Part shown: piece after piece, positions 1 to 12,560 of the stretch
How the letters are laid out: each line of letters opens with the position of its first letter
How positions within the stretch are numbered: the first letter of the stretch is position 1
NCBI GenBank assembly: GCA_038503035.1
Contig: JAVSML010000029.1
Location: 1,759,799-1,823,798 of the forward strand
Direction of reading: 5' to 3'
DNA length: 64,000 nucleotides
From: Crocodylus rhombifer
Taxonomy: Eukaryota; Chordata; Crocodylia; Crocodylidae
Notes under the pieces: generated by a model
The model's input: only the letters and a program-made list of their open reading frames with translations
The model's database searches: none
Told to the model about the DNA's origin: nothing
Made by a program: the position numbers and the translations under genes

Positions 1-619
1 CCCGTGACCGGAAGCAGTACATTCACTTGTGTGGCAGCATGTAAGCAATTGAATGAGTGTGCATGAAGCATCATTCTGGATGACTTTTTGTGCCTGAATT
101 CTAAAAGTCCCATGAAGGTGCCCGGGGGACTTTGATCTGGCTTTAAATTGGTATGGCAATCTAGCAAAAAGCCTCAAAAAAAATTACATGTAGCATTGCT
201 AATGGTCTCAGCAGAGTTCAGCTGGTTCTGGAGTGTGTGATAAAGCTGAGTTCAAAGAGGTCTGTAATTGTATGCTCAAGTGCTTGCTACACTGCCTTTG
301 TTCTAAATCACATTTTCTCCTTTAGAATTACAAAGGCATGATGAGCTGCATTCTCTAAATCCCAAGTTAACTGAGCCACAAAATGTGTAGCCTCACTTAG
401 TTGCCTAAGTTTCTGAGACAAGCAAGAGTTCAGATAGTCCTGTACTTATCGCTTCCTGTCTGCCAAATGTAGGCACCTCTGGGCTCTCTGAAGGCCCCTT
501 CTAAGGGACCAATCTCTTCCCATTCTTTTTTTTATATATCAAGCCTAACCCTGTCTATTTGGACCAACTTCTGGAAGTTCAGTGGAGAGTCTGAATCTGG
601 CCCTTAGCCATCAATAAGG
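1..619. other. Intergenic, nothing recognised
   Basis: AT-rich unique-looking sequence. I see no exon with splice sites, no long open frame and no repeat terminus before the MITE that starts at 620. In mammals the gene lying tail-to-tail with SEL1L3 on this side is SLC34A2. I could not recognise any of its coding sequence here or elsewhere in 1-17.4 kb. Confidence 0.5.
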
Positions 620-931
620 CAGTGGTTCTCAACCTTTTTAGACTTAAAGCATGCCTCATTAGACGCAAGGAACCCCCTCAGAAGATGCCAGCTCTTAATT
701 TTTACTTGAGGTTTTTTTTCACTATGGAAAAACAATAGAGCAATTTTTCTGTTGCAAAAAAAACTCAGAAAGATCAAACAAATCAGAATGGTTTTAACAC
801 TGTGAATTCCTGTTTGAAATCTCTGGGTTCATCTTGTGAATAATATTTGCACACCTAAGAGTGTGCAAGGCACCCTTGAAAGGATCTTGAGGCACCCCAG
901 AGTGAGTCAACATCCTGGCTGGGAATCGCTG
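620..931. mobile_element. hAT-type MITE, 312 bp
   Basis: The left end reads CAGTGGTTCTCAACC, the common hAT (Charlie-like) terminus. The right end read inward is CAGCGATTCCCAGCC, 12 of 15 identical. The flanking 8-mers caataagg (612-619) and ctctaagg (932-939) match at 6 of 8 positions, as expected for an aged hAT target duplication. It has no coding capacity, so it is non-autonomous. Seen: termini and duplication. Inferred: family. Confidence 0.75.
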
Positions 932-3900
932 CTCTAAGGCATTGGAATCTACTGTTCAAAGATGTGCTTCTTTTGATTTGTATCTCCAATTCATTTTAAA
1001 AAAATCTGATGTGTATATTGGACCCTGTGTGTGTGTTAAGTGGTGATAAAGCGTGGTGCTAACATAATGAATGACAGTTTTGGTCATATATTTTGGAACA
1101 GTTCTCATTCACTTCTGGTAGGAGGTCACTAGTGAAACTAATTTATTTATGCTCTCCAACATTATATTTGGAAAAACAGCTGGGGTTAGCAGGTATTGCA
1201 TGGAATTTTGATTACTACAGGAAGAAACTAGTTAGAATAACATGGACTATTCCTGGAAGCCATGGATGGTGGTTAAAGGACTTGTTCTTTAGTGCTGGAA
1301 GTCAAAATCCAGTTTACTGACTAAGAACCGTTCTTTCAGTGGCTTCTCCCCTCATTCTCACCCTTCTTACTTTCCTTTTGCTTAGTTGGTTTACATTGTT
1401 TTCTCTCTCTTTTTAGTTACCTTTTCTGGCATTTATACTTTATGATGCCTGTAAAAGTTTAATATGTTTAGATTTTTTTATGCACAGAATTGTAACTTCC
1501 TCTGTTATATTCAAATTAAAGGAAAAAAGGGGTGTGTTCAGCCAAAGTGAAGTCCAGACAGATCTTGCCTCATGGAAAATGGTCATGTGTGGAATGTTTA
1601 GAGCTCAAGTCTCTATGTACAACCCAGCAGCTCTCACTGAAGTCAGCGGAAAGTGGTGTGCATGCGTGTGTATGTGAGGATAAGTCCACCTGTACTTCAA
1701 ATTCCACAACAATGAATAGTAAAAATTATTGCAATTAAATGGTTATAAAAGCTCTAGATTGGCCTTTGTTCCATTGTCAGTGGAAAGGCCAGTTGCAGAA
1801 TAATGACAATCTAATGTCATCCAAATAAGAAGTGGTGGAGCTACTGTAAATATATCCATGAACTTGAATGACCTCACTGTTAATATACAGAGAAGCCCAG
1901 ATAAAATCAGACCTGCTGGTAATGTAAGGATACTTTCCGAGCTGTGACATTGGAGGGGTATAATTCACCAGGTCTACCTAAAAGATCTTGGTGCTGATAT
2001 TCCACTCATGTTTATGCCACTTAAATTCATTAGCTAGTCAGTATTCTATATACTGAACATCCAAGCTTTCATCAAAAGCTGCTATTTTCAAACCTCCTTG
2101 GCTTATGTGGAGCAGAGGAATGTTGTTCTCATATCAGCATGGTGGATCTGTTCTTCCTGCATAACAATGACTTTTCTGATCGTGCAGAGTATGTTATACC
2201 TGTTGCAACCTAGTAGGTAGATTAGAAAGGAGAATCCTGTGGATTGCTCTGTATGTATATAATTTGCCTGCATTTAAAGGAGAGAATGCATTCCTTTGCC
2301 TTTTGCGAGTTTCCATAGAATTACCGAGTGTATGTGGAATAACGCTAAAATGAAAAAGCTTGTATCATGCTCTGTCTTTGAATATTATCAGTGCAAAATA
2401 AGATATTAATTTATAGAACAGATGTTTTTCTTGTTGGCACTTTAATGTTTACTGCCACTTTCTGAGGCGCTTCCATAAAATAATGGGCCAAATTTCACAG
2501 TCCTTTGTACGGTGGCAACCCAGAATCTCTCCACTGATAGTAGGACTAAGATATCATGCTCAGTTTTTCCTTTCTCATGGAGAGCTGATCTGGTTGATCT
2601 TTATAAGGAAGTAACCTTAGCCAATTAATGAGCAATCAAGAAAGTGAATAGCTCTCAAAATGAGCCCCTTCATTTTGATATCAGAGTTTGATGCATTTTT
2701 TTCCATTACTATATTTTTTGCTTTACAAAAGGAAGGTGTGTTCTTGTGAGAACAATCACACCACAGAAAGGGGAAAAGAAAATGGGAGTATCAACTAGGT
2801 TCATTTTAGTTTGATTTGTTTGTGTCCTTTATGAATGCTAGATGGATTTGAACTGTGAGATGTCTGAGATTTTCTTCTCACACCATGGGCTGGCATCTTA
2901 GCCATGCTTTTACATCTATTTTATTACCAATACAGACAAAATTACAATCTTAAAGGAAAAGTTGGTCAGAAGGATTCCTTCATTATCTTGGGTCAAACCA
3001 ATCTGAGTCAGTGGAAAGAACTCCAGTGATCTAAGGATGAGCTTTTGGACCTGGCCTTTTGGGAGGCCTATTCCTGTGGCCAGTGATGAAATGCCCAGGC
3101 CCGTGTTGTGCTGTGGAGGAATCCTGGGGGAAGTGCTAAGCGTTTCCTGTCTCGCCTTATCTTCATCAGTGAGCACTGCAGAAAGGGAGTGCAGGGGCTT
3201 CTATGGGACAGACTTCCAGAAGCCAGTCTGTATCTGTGTTTTGCCTCATATGTGCAGTAGACTGATAGGATGGCTCAAATAAAGAAGAAACCTTAGGGAA
3301 AATTTGGCCACTTTAGTGTTGTTTGGTCAGTTCACAGTTGTTTAAACAGATTTAGCCTTAATCAGAAACTCGTAATCTCTTATTCCTGTATCTCGCACCC
3401 TGCAAAGGCAAGGCATCATGTGTTACTGGGCCACAGAAAAAATATGAATGCAGGAAATGAAAAAACTTATAGGTTATTTCTTTATTGGACATAACGTTCT
3501 GTTTTACCTATGGGTCATGATTCCATGTTTCTGATGGAAATGAATTTGAAGTAATTAAACAATGAGATAATACCACAGGTTTTAAAAGATATATTAATAG
3601 CTTTGAAAAAAATCCAACTACCTAGGTACTTGTGAGGCCATATCACTGCAGTATCTGAGCTCACAGGTCTTGGGTGTGAAGTGTCGCTTGAAATGAAGGA
3701 TGTTGATTGTGGGGATACACGTGGAGACAGAAGTTGTCCCATGAGACAAAAGAGAGAGATTTCATGCCAGTCCATCACAGAATAGAGGTCAACTGAAGTT
3801 TAAGAGACGTTTGCCTTGGCTAACACAACACCTGGTAGCAGCATGGCCCTCCCAAAGCAGGGACTGTGAGAGGGAGGGAAGACACATCTCTGGCAGTCCC

Positions 3901-5094
3901 AGAGATGATATGCTAACATTTGCAAAAACTGATATCTAGTTATTTGTTGAAGGCCTGCTTCTCCAGTGTGTAAAGTCACTCAAGCAATGTAAGATATTCC
4001 TAAAGTCAGCTGAAGGGACCACTAGAGTATTCCTCCTAGTGAGGGTGGGTTTAGGGCTGCTATGCAACCCTACATACCTATACAACCCTACCTTCAGCTA
4101 TGAGTCCTGAGTGCCTAGCCAGGGCATATCTCCCCAGCAGCTGTTCCCTGGAGATTTAGGGATACCATAAACCAGCAGCATGTAGTTTAAACTGGAACAG
4201 CCTTAGAGTTAGGCTGAAGTCTTTTTTGGCTGGAGCAGAGGACTGTTCACCCCTTGTTTTTGTAGCTGGGTACTTATGCATGTAACCTGATTCCTAACTT
4301 GATCCCCAAAAAAATGTCCATTGGAAAAAATCTGGTACCACTTTTATGATCCCATTGTTTTTAACACGATGCAAACAAAAGATAGATGAATATGCAGAAA
4401 ATTACTGTAGCAAAGGTCCTTGCGTGTTAGAAGATCATAGTATACTATGCATTTTATTACCAGACAGTGTTTTGACTTATATAGCATGCAGTATATTAGA
4501 GTGAAGCAATAAATGGGTTCATAACCAGAAGGACATGGCAATAAACTTTTTTTTAATGCATATTTAAGGTTTGGGGTGGGGTGGGGAAGGGGGGCTTGGG
4601 ATACAAAGTTCAACTTAATATCAAAATCCCTTTTGTTTTGGAAATAATCCTGATTACAGACACAGGGGGAAACTTTCCAAAAGCACCTAATGGCTGTATT
4701 CAGAAGGGGGATCAAAACATCACCATTTTCAACAACCCACCAAACCTCCTCCTATAATATATGGGGAGAGTTATGAGTCCTAAGAATGGGATCCACAGAG
4801 GATAGCGTGCTGAGTGGGCAGCCAGTGAAACGAACTAGAAGGCAGTGGTGAGGAGCGGGATGGAAATTAGGTTCCAGCCATAATGAGAACTTAGGGTCTA
4901 GCCACCAACCTTCAGGCAAGTGGGCTGTGCCTAGCTCTGGAGGCTCAGGCATGAGTTACATGCTGTAGTTACATGCTGAATCTGTGCCAGCCCACTTTTT
5001 TCTTGCACAGGCCTCAAAAAAGAGATGGTGCCCTTTCATCTACTAGTTCCATGGTTGGAGCACTTAGTTGGGATAGTTTAGTAAGAATAATCCT
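932..5094. other. Intergenic, no gene or clear repeat
   Basis: About 4.2 kb of AT-rich DNA with only short chance open frames. None has a codon pattern, domain or pair of splice sites that I can defend. No repeat termini were recognised, apart from ordinary short homopolymer runs. Confidence 0.45.
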
Positions 5095-5167
5095 ATCCTG
5101 AGCAAGGTGACTAGAGTTGTTGACCCCATGAGGTCTTTTCCAGCACTACTTTCCTATGATGCTATGT
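5095..5167 (+). mobile_element. CR1 LINE 3' end fragment
   Basis: The stretch gaggtcttttccagcac followed by ttcctatgatgctatg is the characteristic CR1 3' terminus: a gaggtccctTCCAGcc core, then an octamer-like TATGATNCTATG end. Plus orientation, strongly 5' truncated and diverged. Confidence 0.6.
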
Positions 5168-6451
5168 GAGACCCATTTTCAAAGAACCCATCTGCCTAAT
5201 TTAAACTTAGCTGTTCTACCTCCCAGGAAAGTACAATGACATCTGCTCTGTAAGGTCTAGGATAAGGGTCTCTCAGCTTACCTTTTTGATTTTTTTTGTT
5301 CAAATTTCTGTAAAACATTTAAATATATGCTGTGGCCAAGAGGGAGTTAAAGTAACTCTAAAGATCGTAGTTGGAGCTCTCAGTTGGGAGGGCTGATCTC
5401 TGGTCCTTCTTCTAAGGACAAGAGCTGGGTGCTGTTATGAATACATAGAAGTTGAAGTGCAAACTTGACGTGTCTTACACACTGGGGAGTGGCTCTGCAG
5501 GGATCTTTTTGGATCACAATTTTGGATGTAAGTGCTTCAATGCTTTCTAAGTTGTGCTTAGGCACCTAAGTCTTTATTAGATCTAGCCTTTAATGGGATT
5601 TTCAAACAGGTATTCAGTGAGACTTGGAGGCCTAACTCTGGTAAGATGCATATGCCTTTAAAAATTGGCTTGTTTTGTTTTTTCTTCCTTAACACACGTT
5701 TGTTAATTATCAGAATTCAGCCTCCAAGGCAGGAGAGGCTTGAAGACTAAAGAGCTGCTTTAGCTTTGAATTGTTAAAATTCTGTTGTTGAGTATTATCC
5801 TAATGTGTGGAGTGGGTGGAGAAGAAGATTTGGACATCTCCAATTAATAACAATAAAAATACAATTGTGAAATCCTCCCTGTTGCAAATGGCAACAAAAC
5901 TTTCTCCCTGCTCACCCTGCATAGGGAGAGGGATGTTATCATTTTTGTTCTTCTTTTAATTTTTAAACAAGTTACTTCCCAGGTTCAGCTGCAGCAAACT
6001 AGATTAATGATTCATCAAGGAGAATACGAGGCCAATGATGCAGACACTGCATTTTTTTTTCTGTACTGGAAGAAAATTTACACCAGGGAAGTTTTAGTGT
6101 ATTTGCTTAGTTTGATAGAAATCTGCTGAAAATGGTCATGCCTAGGCTGAGAAACCTAGATTTCTTGGGCCTTGTCTTCCTTCCTTAGGAAAAAACTGTG
6201 TATGCAAGGGGGGGGGGGGTGTTTTTGTTTTTTGTTTTTGAGCTGTTTTAAGATCATTCAGGTTAGGATTTGCAGACCAGATTCAAAGAGGCATATATGC
6301 ACTCCAGTTGCCTTTGAGTTGGAGTTCCTGTTTTTTAAGAACTGTGAAGTTCAGTATTAAGTCTGACGAAATATTTATGCCCTCATGAAGGCCAGGCCTT
6401 GCCAACCTAAATAGCAGATATGAAATAGCAATCTGAGCTGTGGAAAGGCAA

Positions 6452-6541
6452 GAGATGCAGCCGACAGGTCATATCTGGCCCGCAAGCCCCTTTGCCTTGC
6501 CCCTGGTGCAGGAGTTGACCTACATGAGTTTAACACCCCTG
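6452..6541. mobile_element. hAT MITE fragment
   Basis: The right end, read inward from about 6541, is CAGGGGTGTTAAACTCATG, a typical hAT terminus. Inward lies a segment (gtcatatctggcccgcaag) resembling the interior of the element at 7523-7873. The left terminus is not recognisable, so this is a truncated copy or its left end has decayed. Confidence 0.45.
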
Positions 6542-6597
6542 TTGTTCTGGATAGGATCTGTAAGCAACCAGCCCAGACGTCACTTGTCCACAGCTCC

Positions 6598-6661
6598 ACA
6601 TGTTACCATAGCACCAATAAATGAAGTACTGTGCTGTGCATTGGTGGTGTGGTAACATGGT
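6598..6661. repeat. Short inverted repeat around 6630
   Basis: acatgttaccatagcacca (from 6598) and tggtggtgtggtaacatgg (to 6661) are imperfect inverted arms (about 16 of 19) around a 25-bp spacer. It may be the core of a decayed foldback element. No target duplication was identified. Confidence 0.4.
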
Positions 6662-7184
6662 AACTAATACATGTGGTTGCTCATCTGGCTTTCTGAGTAA
6701 ATGGCTGGAAAAGCACTGGAGGAGTATCAGCACCTGAGTGATTGAATCTGTGTCCGACCATCATTTGTACCCACACTTAATCAAACAGCAAATTTTTTCA
6801 GCTGTTCCTGGGAGACTTTTTTTTTAAAAGAACAAACCCTTCATAGTAGTCTAACCTGCAAAAAGAGACTCTAACAATTCACAGTTGAAGAATGATGATT
6901 AATTTGGATGACCAGAAGGGAACAATCTCGGTAGGCAGCAGAGCTCTGGCTATCTGTTTCCAGCTAAGGTAAAACACAAGATGTTAATAAAATGTCTGTT
7001 TTATTGTCCCCAGGACTGTGTACCCTCTTTTTAAATTATTTTTATTACTGCATTCTAGCAAACAGAAAATGCCTTGCACAGCAAACGTTCTATCTATAAA
7101 CCCTACAAAACTACAGCACAACATCACCTTAACAGTTTTCCCACACATCCCTAACTACAGTACTTACAGGGTGTCCATAGTATA

Positions 7185-7310
7185 TGAATACTTCACCATC
7201 TTTCATGGGTTTATGTATCCTCACAATACTACTATTTAACCCCTTTTGCAGAAGAAATAAAGCACAGAGAGGCCAAAGGACAGCTATTGAAGGTATCCAG
7301 ATGGCTTCTT
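7185..7310 (-). mobile_element. MIR-like SINE remnant
   Basis: The order ctcacaatactact...cccttttgcagaagaaataa...gcacagagaggccaaaggacagct resembles an inverted MIR tail and core (the usual 'cagaggttaagtgacttgcccaaggtcac' block). Diverged; called by pattern only. Confidence 0.35.
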
Positions 7311-7522
7311 GCATTGAAGCCAGTTGGTCAGGCATGTTAATAATTTTAAAAGCCTGGTTCTAGCTGGTAGACCAGTAACTGGATATTTACTTTAAATGAC
7401 TAGCAGTCAAGTGCAGGAGCATGTGGAATGGACCTGACTACAACTTGAAAAATGAGAGAGTGATTTGATCACTGTGGAATGCCTACGTGGCACTGTGCAG
7501 TGCTGTCCAGAGATATGTAGAC

Positions 7523-7873
7523 CACTGGGGCTCAAACTCCAGCCTGCGGGCCAGATCCACATGCAGAGCCCTGTCATCTGACCCGCGGGTGTCTCCAGGA
7601 GTCAGTAATCCAGTGGCAGGGGAATGGTGTCTGCACTAATTGCTGCTTCCCTGCTGCCAAATTTCCAGATCTATGGGAGACCCAAAGGCTGGATGACGTG
7701 GCCTGGAATGCAGTGTAGTCACCACATGGGGTCAGGCCAGAGCACTGGATCTCGCCCATGGATCCTGCACTGGATCAGGCCTGTGGCACAGTGCTGTGTG
7801 GGATCTGGCCCACAAACCAGCTCTGAGCCATTCATCTGGCCCAACAAGGACCAGATTAGGCTGAATACCGCTG
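7523..7873. mobile_element. hAT-type MITE, 351 bp
   Basis: Starts CACTGGGGCTCAAACTCC; the right end read inward is CAGCGGTATTCAGCC. The flanks atgtagac (7515-7522) and atctaggt (7874-7881) agree at 5 of 8 positions. The GC-rich interior contains ctgccaaatttccaga, which recurs in a second copy at 41220-41485. Non-coding and non-autonomous. Confidence 0.6.
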
Positions 7874-8254
7874 ATCTAGGTTAGTATAAGCACCAAAGCA
7901 GTGGAGTATGTGAGCTAACTAGCTCTGTTAGGAGCTATACACAGGGAAGTTAAGCATGTGCTGTTCACCCTACTGCAATATAAAGCTTCTGGTATATGAG
8001 GTACCTTGAAAAGGGTGGAGGCCTATGGCCTAGCACTGAGAAAGCAAAACTCCCACAAAGCCTGTGTAAAAGTCCAAGGCCATGCACATCCTGTAAATCC
8101 ATATGAAACATCAAATAAACAGCACAGGGATAATAAGGTGACCGATTTATGCAGTTGCATGCTGATTTGGCCCCTTTTCCTCTCCCTCAGAGCTCATGCT
8201 AACGGGGGTGGATCTTCCTAACTATCACTTAATTTCAAGAAAAGCACGTTAAGA

Positions 8255-8345
8255 GGCGTGTCTACATGGGAGACTTTACTGTTAGACTAATCTAATACTC
8301 AGTAAAGCATCACCATCTATACTAATGCACCATTTATTTGTTAGT
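8255..8345. mobile_element. Partial 'gtctacatg' MITE
   Basis: gcgtgtctacatgggagactttactgttagactaatctaatac and the following agtaaagcatcaccatc match the left part of the MITE family seen at 36692-37187, 50163-50672 and 63247-64000. Only the left end is recognisable. Confidence 0.5.
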
Positions 8346-9499
8346 ACCAACACATGCCACTCATCTCAGCAGTTGTCAATGTGATGACGAGAGCGTGGAA
8401 ATGAGCAAGCCTGCTAAGGGAGAACAGATGGTAAGAATATGGTATACAGTCACCACAGCAAAGGTGACTAGTATAAGGATTTTTATGCATGCTACAACTA
8501 TCTAATAAAAGAAAAGCAGTATGGTTAAATTGCAATGTGGAGATCCAAATTCATTCAGAAATGAAAAGATGGCATGAAACATAGCACTGACCTCCTTCTG
8601 AGGAAAACCTAATAGAAAGTGACTTTGAGGGAAGTCACTGGCACATTTATTTGGATAATCACCGTTTGTACTCTGAAGATGCTTGCATAATCTTGTTCTT
8701 TACAATGCATGCTTTTGATATTGCCATGCAGTTGTGTTAACAGGAAAATATAGGAAAAGGGAAAGTAAACTGGATTCAAATACCTAACTAGCTTCTGCAC
8801 TTTTATAAAACCTACTTGGCCCTTCTACATAGTACTGTGTGGAGCAATACCAGGGATAGCTTAGAGCATGTGGCCTGTAATAATGACTCAGTAGCATTCT
8901 ATGCAAGACTTGTACTATACATGTACAGTAACCGGAAGGAAATACAGAAGAGTGGAAGCTCTGTGCATCACCATCCCTGTGCTGCCCTGATGCTTTCACT
9001 TATAGCCTATACCAGTCTCCTAGTAGCTTCTTGTTTTATCAAGTTCAGACTGCTTGGGCCTGATTTCCATTTACGCCAAAATTCCTTTGCACTGGAATGT
9101 GAGAACACCTTTAAATTATCTGCAAGGTATATTTACACCCAGAATAATACATACAGGGCCAAGAGCCCCAGTGTAAACCATCAGGGCAAGCTGCTTTTAT
9201 AATACTGTAAACAAGGAGCAGACACACACCACAACCCTATGTTGGCATAACATGCCAGAATCCAAGGTAGAATTATACCAGGAAAACACAGCAGTGACAT
9301 TGAACCAGTGTAGATTGTGCCAGGGCTGTGTCTCAGCTGTTATCCAAAGGTGGCTGTTTGTACAATGCAGAGCATTACCTCCTACCTGCCACCTAATCAT
9401 GACAAGGCACTGTAATAGCACAAACTATGGTTGCTACCCCAGAATGATTTTCTGTCCACTCAGGATCCCAGGTAACATAATGGGCTACATGTGTTTTTT

Positions 9500-9613
9500 G
9501 CATGCCTAAACATAATGTCCGTTTTCGTAATGCGTAGTAATGCGATTTAGGCACAGGTCTAGATGTGCATGCATTAAGGTAGTGTATGGACTGACTTGGG
9601 ACTAAAGTTAGTC
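9500..9613. mobile_element. Partial 'gtctacatg' MITE, interrupted by a hAT end
   Basis: The segment tggactgacttgggactaaagttagt is nearly identical to gactgacttgggaataaagttagt in the copy at 23523-23860. At 9614 the match is cut by a hAT-type terminus (CAGGGCCGCCC), so the right half of this MITE was displaced or lost by a later insertion. Confidence 0.5.
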
Positions 9614-9800
9614 AGGGCCGCCCAGAGAGTTTATGGGGCCTGGGGCAGGTGTGATGTTGGGGGCCCCATCACTGCCCCCTACAAGGACTTGTGTGTGTGT
9701 ACAAAGCGGGGGGACCACATGCGAGAATTCTTGCACACGCATCACGTGAGAATTCTCACATGCGACTCCTCCTTCCCTTGCCCTGGGAAGTGGGAAAAAA
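9614..9800. mobile_element. hAT left-end fragment
   Basis: CAGGGCCGCCCAGAGAG followed by tatggggcctggggcag is a common hAT terminus type. The interior is GC-rich. I could not find a matching right terminus before about 9850, so the right boundary is uncertain. Confidence 0.45.
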
Positions 9801-9908
9801 TTGGGCTTTCCCTGTTTGTTCCCATGACAAGGAGGGCTAGGCAGAGATAATTTACCTTGGATACAGGTTACTAAAGCAAAATGACATTAACAGTTTGCAA
9901 GTGAAACA

Positions 9909-10891
9909 TTTCATAGATTTCATAGACATCAGGGCTGGAAGGGACCTCAGGAGATCATCGAGTCCAGCCCCCTGCCCAAAGGGCAGGAAGTCAGCGGGGG
10001 TCATAGGATCCCAGCAAGATAAGCATCCAATTTACTCTTGAAGGTGTTCAGTGTAGGCGCTTGAACCACCTCCGCTGGCAGACTGTTCCAGACCTTGGGG
10101 GCTCGGACAGTAAAGAAATTCTTCCTTATGTCCAGCCTGAAGTGGTCTTGCAGGAGTTTGTGACCGTTCGACCTTGTCATCCCTTGGGGCGCTCTGGTGA
10201 ACAAACGTTCCCCCAGATCCTGGTGATCACCCCTGAGAAACTTATAGGTGGCCATCAGATCACCCCTGAGCCTACGCTTTTCCAGGCTAAAGAGTCCTGT
10301 GGCTCTCAGCCTGTCATCGTAAGATCTGTTTTCCTGACCTCTGATCATGCGCGTGGCTCTCCTCTGGACTCTCTCAAGCTTCTCCACATCCTTTTTGAAT
10401 TGTGGAGCCCAAAACTGGACGCAGTACTCCAGCTGTGGCCTCACCAAGGCAGAGTACGAGGGGAGAATGACGTCCCGGGATTTGCTTGAGAAGCATCTAT
10501 GGATGCACGCCAGCATTTTGGTCGCTTTACTAGCTGCAGCATCGCATTGGAGGCTCATGCTCATCTTGTGGTCAATGACGACCCCCAAGTCTCTTTCTTC
10601 TGTAGTGCTAACCAACGTAGCACTGCTGAGCCTATAAGGTTGCTGCAGGTTTTTCCTCCCAAGGTGGAGAACCTTGCATTTTTCGGTGTTAAACACCATC
10701 AGGTTCTCGTCCGCCCATTTGCTGAGCTTGTCCAGGTCAGCCTGGATCACCTGCCTATCTTCTGGCGTGGATGCTTTGCCCCAAAGTTTGGTGTCATCGG
10801 CGAACTTGGCCAGTCCACTCCTGACTTCAATGTCCACATTGTTAATGAAGATGTTGAACAGTATTGACAAGGGATGAACAGAGCCTTGAGG
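9909..10891 (-). mobile_element. CR1 LINE, 5'-truncated, about 983 bp
   Basis: Minus-strand CR1 non-LTR retrotransposon with a complete 3' end: tttcatag repeated at 9909-9925, then the agggctggaagggacctcaggagatcatcgag signature on the plus strand. It is cut at about 10891, inside the reverse transcriptase just upstream of the Pro-Gln-Gly-Ser-Val motif. 5' truncation of this kind is normal for CR1 insertion by target-primed reverse transcription. The preserved open frame suggests it is the youngest CR1 copy here. It abuts a dead hAT transposase copy on the same strand. Confidence 0.9.
10001..10870 (-). pseudogene. CR1 reverse transcriptase C-terminal part, truncated
   Basis: An uninterrupted frame of 289 codons encodes the end of the CR1 ORF2 polyprotein. 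The catalytic-core motif FADDTKLW lies at residues 23-30, with the second and third catalytic Asp in 'ADD'. The thumb and C-terminal region follows, with the family motifs VLHLGRKN, LGVVID, LEYCVQFWAP, and the terminal R-A-P-K-V-WNSLP block ending in DAYLAGIL and a stop. The endonuclease and the upstream part of the reverse transcriptase are missing, so it cannot act alone. The first Met is not a real start; the frame is open upstream to the truncation point. The absence of stops and frameshifts marks a recent insertion. Confidence 0.85.
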
Positions 10892-10929
10892 TTAGAAACT
10901 TAAGAACAAAATGAGGAGAGGAAAGTTCA

Positions 10930-12560
10930 AGTAAAGTATTTTTTTTCTCACCTTCATGGATGCAAAGTCATCAATTACATCATTATAATTTATTTGCTTT
11001 TCAAGTGCATTCTCCACTGAGGGCATGATCAAATGGTTCAACCTATCCTCCCCGATCGCTGACCAGTGCAGGGAGTTCTTAATAATCTTAAGCTTACTAT
11101 AAGTGCATTTCCCTGGATACAGCAGAGACTGGCAAGGCAATGAGCATTTTCAAGCAAGTGTATATCTGAGGGAACACAGATTCTACACCTTTGTCATAAA
11201 TCTGGCTGAGAAGCTCAAGTGCAGTGCCCGTGGCTCCTCCAGAGGTGCACAAATTTGAGTCTTTCCTGATTTTGTAAAACAGGCAAAGTTCTTCTTCCAG
11301 TTCATCCTTGTTCACATCTCATGGGTATGTGGTGGACATGGGCACCACAAACTTAGCAATTTCTTCATCCTCTGTAACAGCTAATGGGTCAAGTATGAGT
11401 GAGAACAAGCTTGAGAGTTTCCCCATGGTCTCAGCTAAGCTTTGGAGATCTGAGGGGAGCATATCCATGGCTGTAATGAACACTTTAACCCTGAATTTAC
11501 CTTCAGGGGAAGAGATTGTGTGTTCTGTATTGACTGGCTTATTGTGGAAATGCTTCATCCTTCGGATTCTTTTGTGTGTTCTCTTGAATTTGGTGGTGAT
11601 ACCTAGCCCCTCAGCAATGACCTTAGCTTCCATGAGAAGACTTGGCCAGGAATCATTCAATTGTTGAATTTATTCCAGGAGGCTCTTGACATATTGCACC
11701 CCTTCTTCCATGAGCTTGCATTCTTGGACAAGCTTGCTTCGAATATTAATGGACTGCAATATCTTGTACCATATTGTAGTCAGAAGAATGAACTCAAAGG
11801 ATTGCATCCACTCAATGAGACCTGAAACATCAGCCTGGGTTTATGCTGTCAAGTCCAATTCTTCCTCAATTTTGAAGAGAGAATCGAGCGTCCCTTTAGG
11901 ATTTTTCACAAGGGGGCAAACAGCATCCATTCACAAGCTCCATCTAGCTGTTGCCACAGAGTGAAAAGAGAGTCCTGCAGTTTCCTGAAGAATCTTCCAT
12001 CTTGCAGGACTGCATGAAAATACAGTGTACAGCTTCTGTACATTTCTGAAATATGTTTTCACTTCAGGGCTCTTCTCTATGGCATTGGTACCACATAAGT
12101 TCAGAAAGTATGCACTGCAGGGTAAAAACAATGCCTGAGGATTTCCATCCTGTATCCTAGTTTTTACACCCTGGTACTTCCCAGATATATTTGAAGCATT
12201 GTGGTACTGTCGGCCTCTACAAATCTACAACTCTACCTTACACTCTGCTAGTACTTTCTTTATCAGCTCTATGATGTCTACTCCTTTCTATCGTAGTCCA
12301 CCATTTTCAGAAGTTGTTCCTGCACATCCCATTTCCCATCTCTTCCATGTACATAACTCATGATAAATACCAACTGCTCAGTACGCGAGACATCAGGCGT
12401 CCCATCTACGATGATTCCATAGTAGCGAGCAATTCTCACCTCCTCAAGAATCATATTTAGTACTTTCTTGGCACACACTTCCAAATACTCATTCTAACTA
12501 TGCCAGGACATGTAGTGTGCTTGCATTCTCTCCCCAGCCATTCGATGCTCCATAAAAAAC
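10930..12560 (-). pseudogene. Dead hAT transposase copy (ZMYM1/DUF4371-like)
   Basis: Conceptual minus-strand translation gives consecutive blocks of a hAT transposase of the DUF4371/ZMYM1-like group. The first (near 12484-12278) is ILEEVRIARYYGIIVDGTPD followed by VSRTEQLVF, with a catalytic-type Asp in the D-G-T block. Next (near 12110-11940) is a PCSAYFLNLCG block, then SCSPARWKIL. Near 11650 is LNDSWPSLLMEAKVIAEGLG. The C-terminal dimerisation end NYNDVIDDFASMKVRK lies near 10960. The blocks are separated by in-frame stops and frame changes, and the N-terminal zinc finger was not found. Fossil transposase; not a host gene. Confidence 0.75.

Noticed and set aside
8816..9202. 128-codon plus-strand frame
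   Set aside because: No recognisable domain, no splice sites and mixed codon use; treated as chance.
10061..10877. Plus-strand frames of 67-142 codons
   Set aside because: Antisense to the CR1 reverse transcriptase, which has the real motifs.
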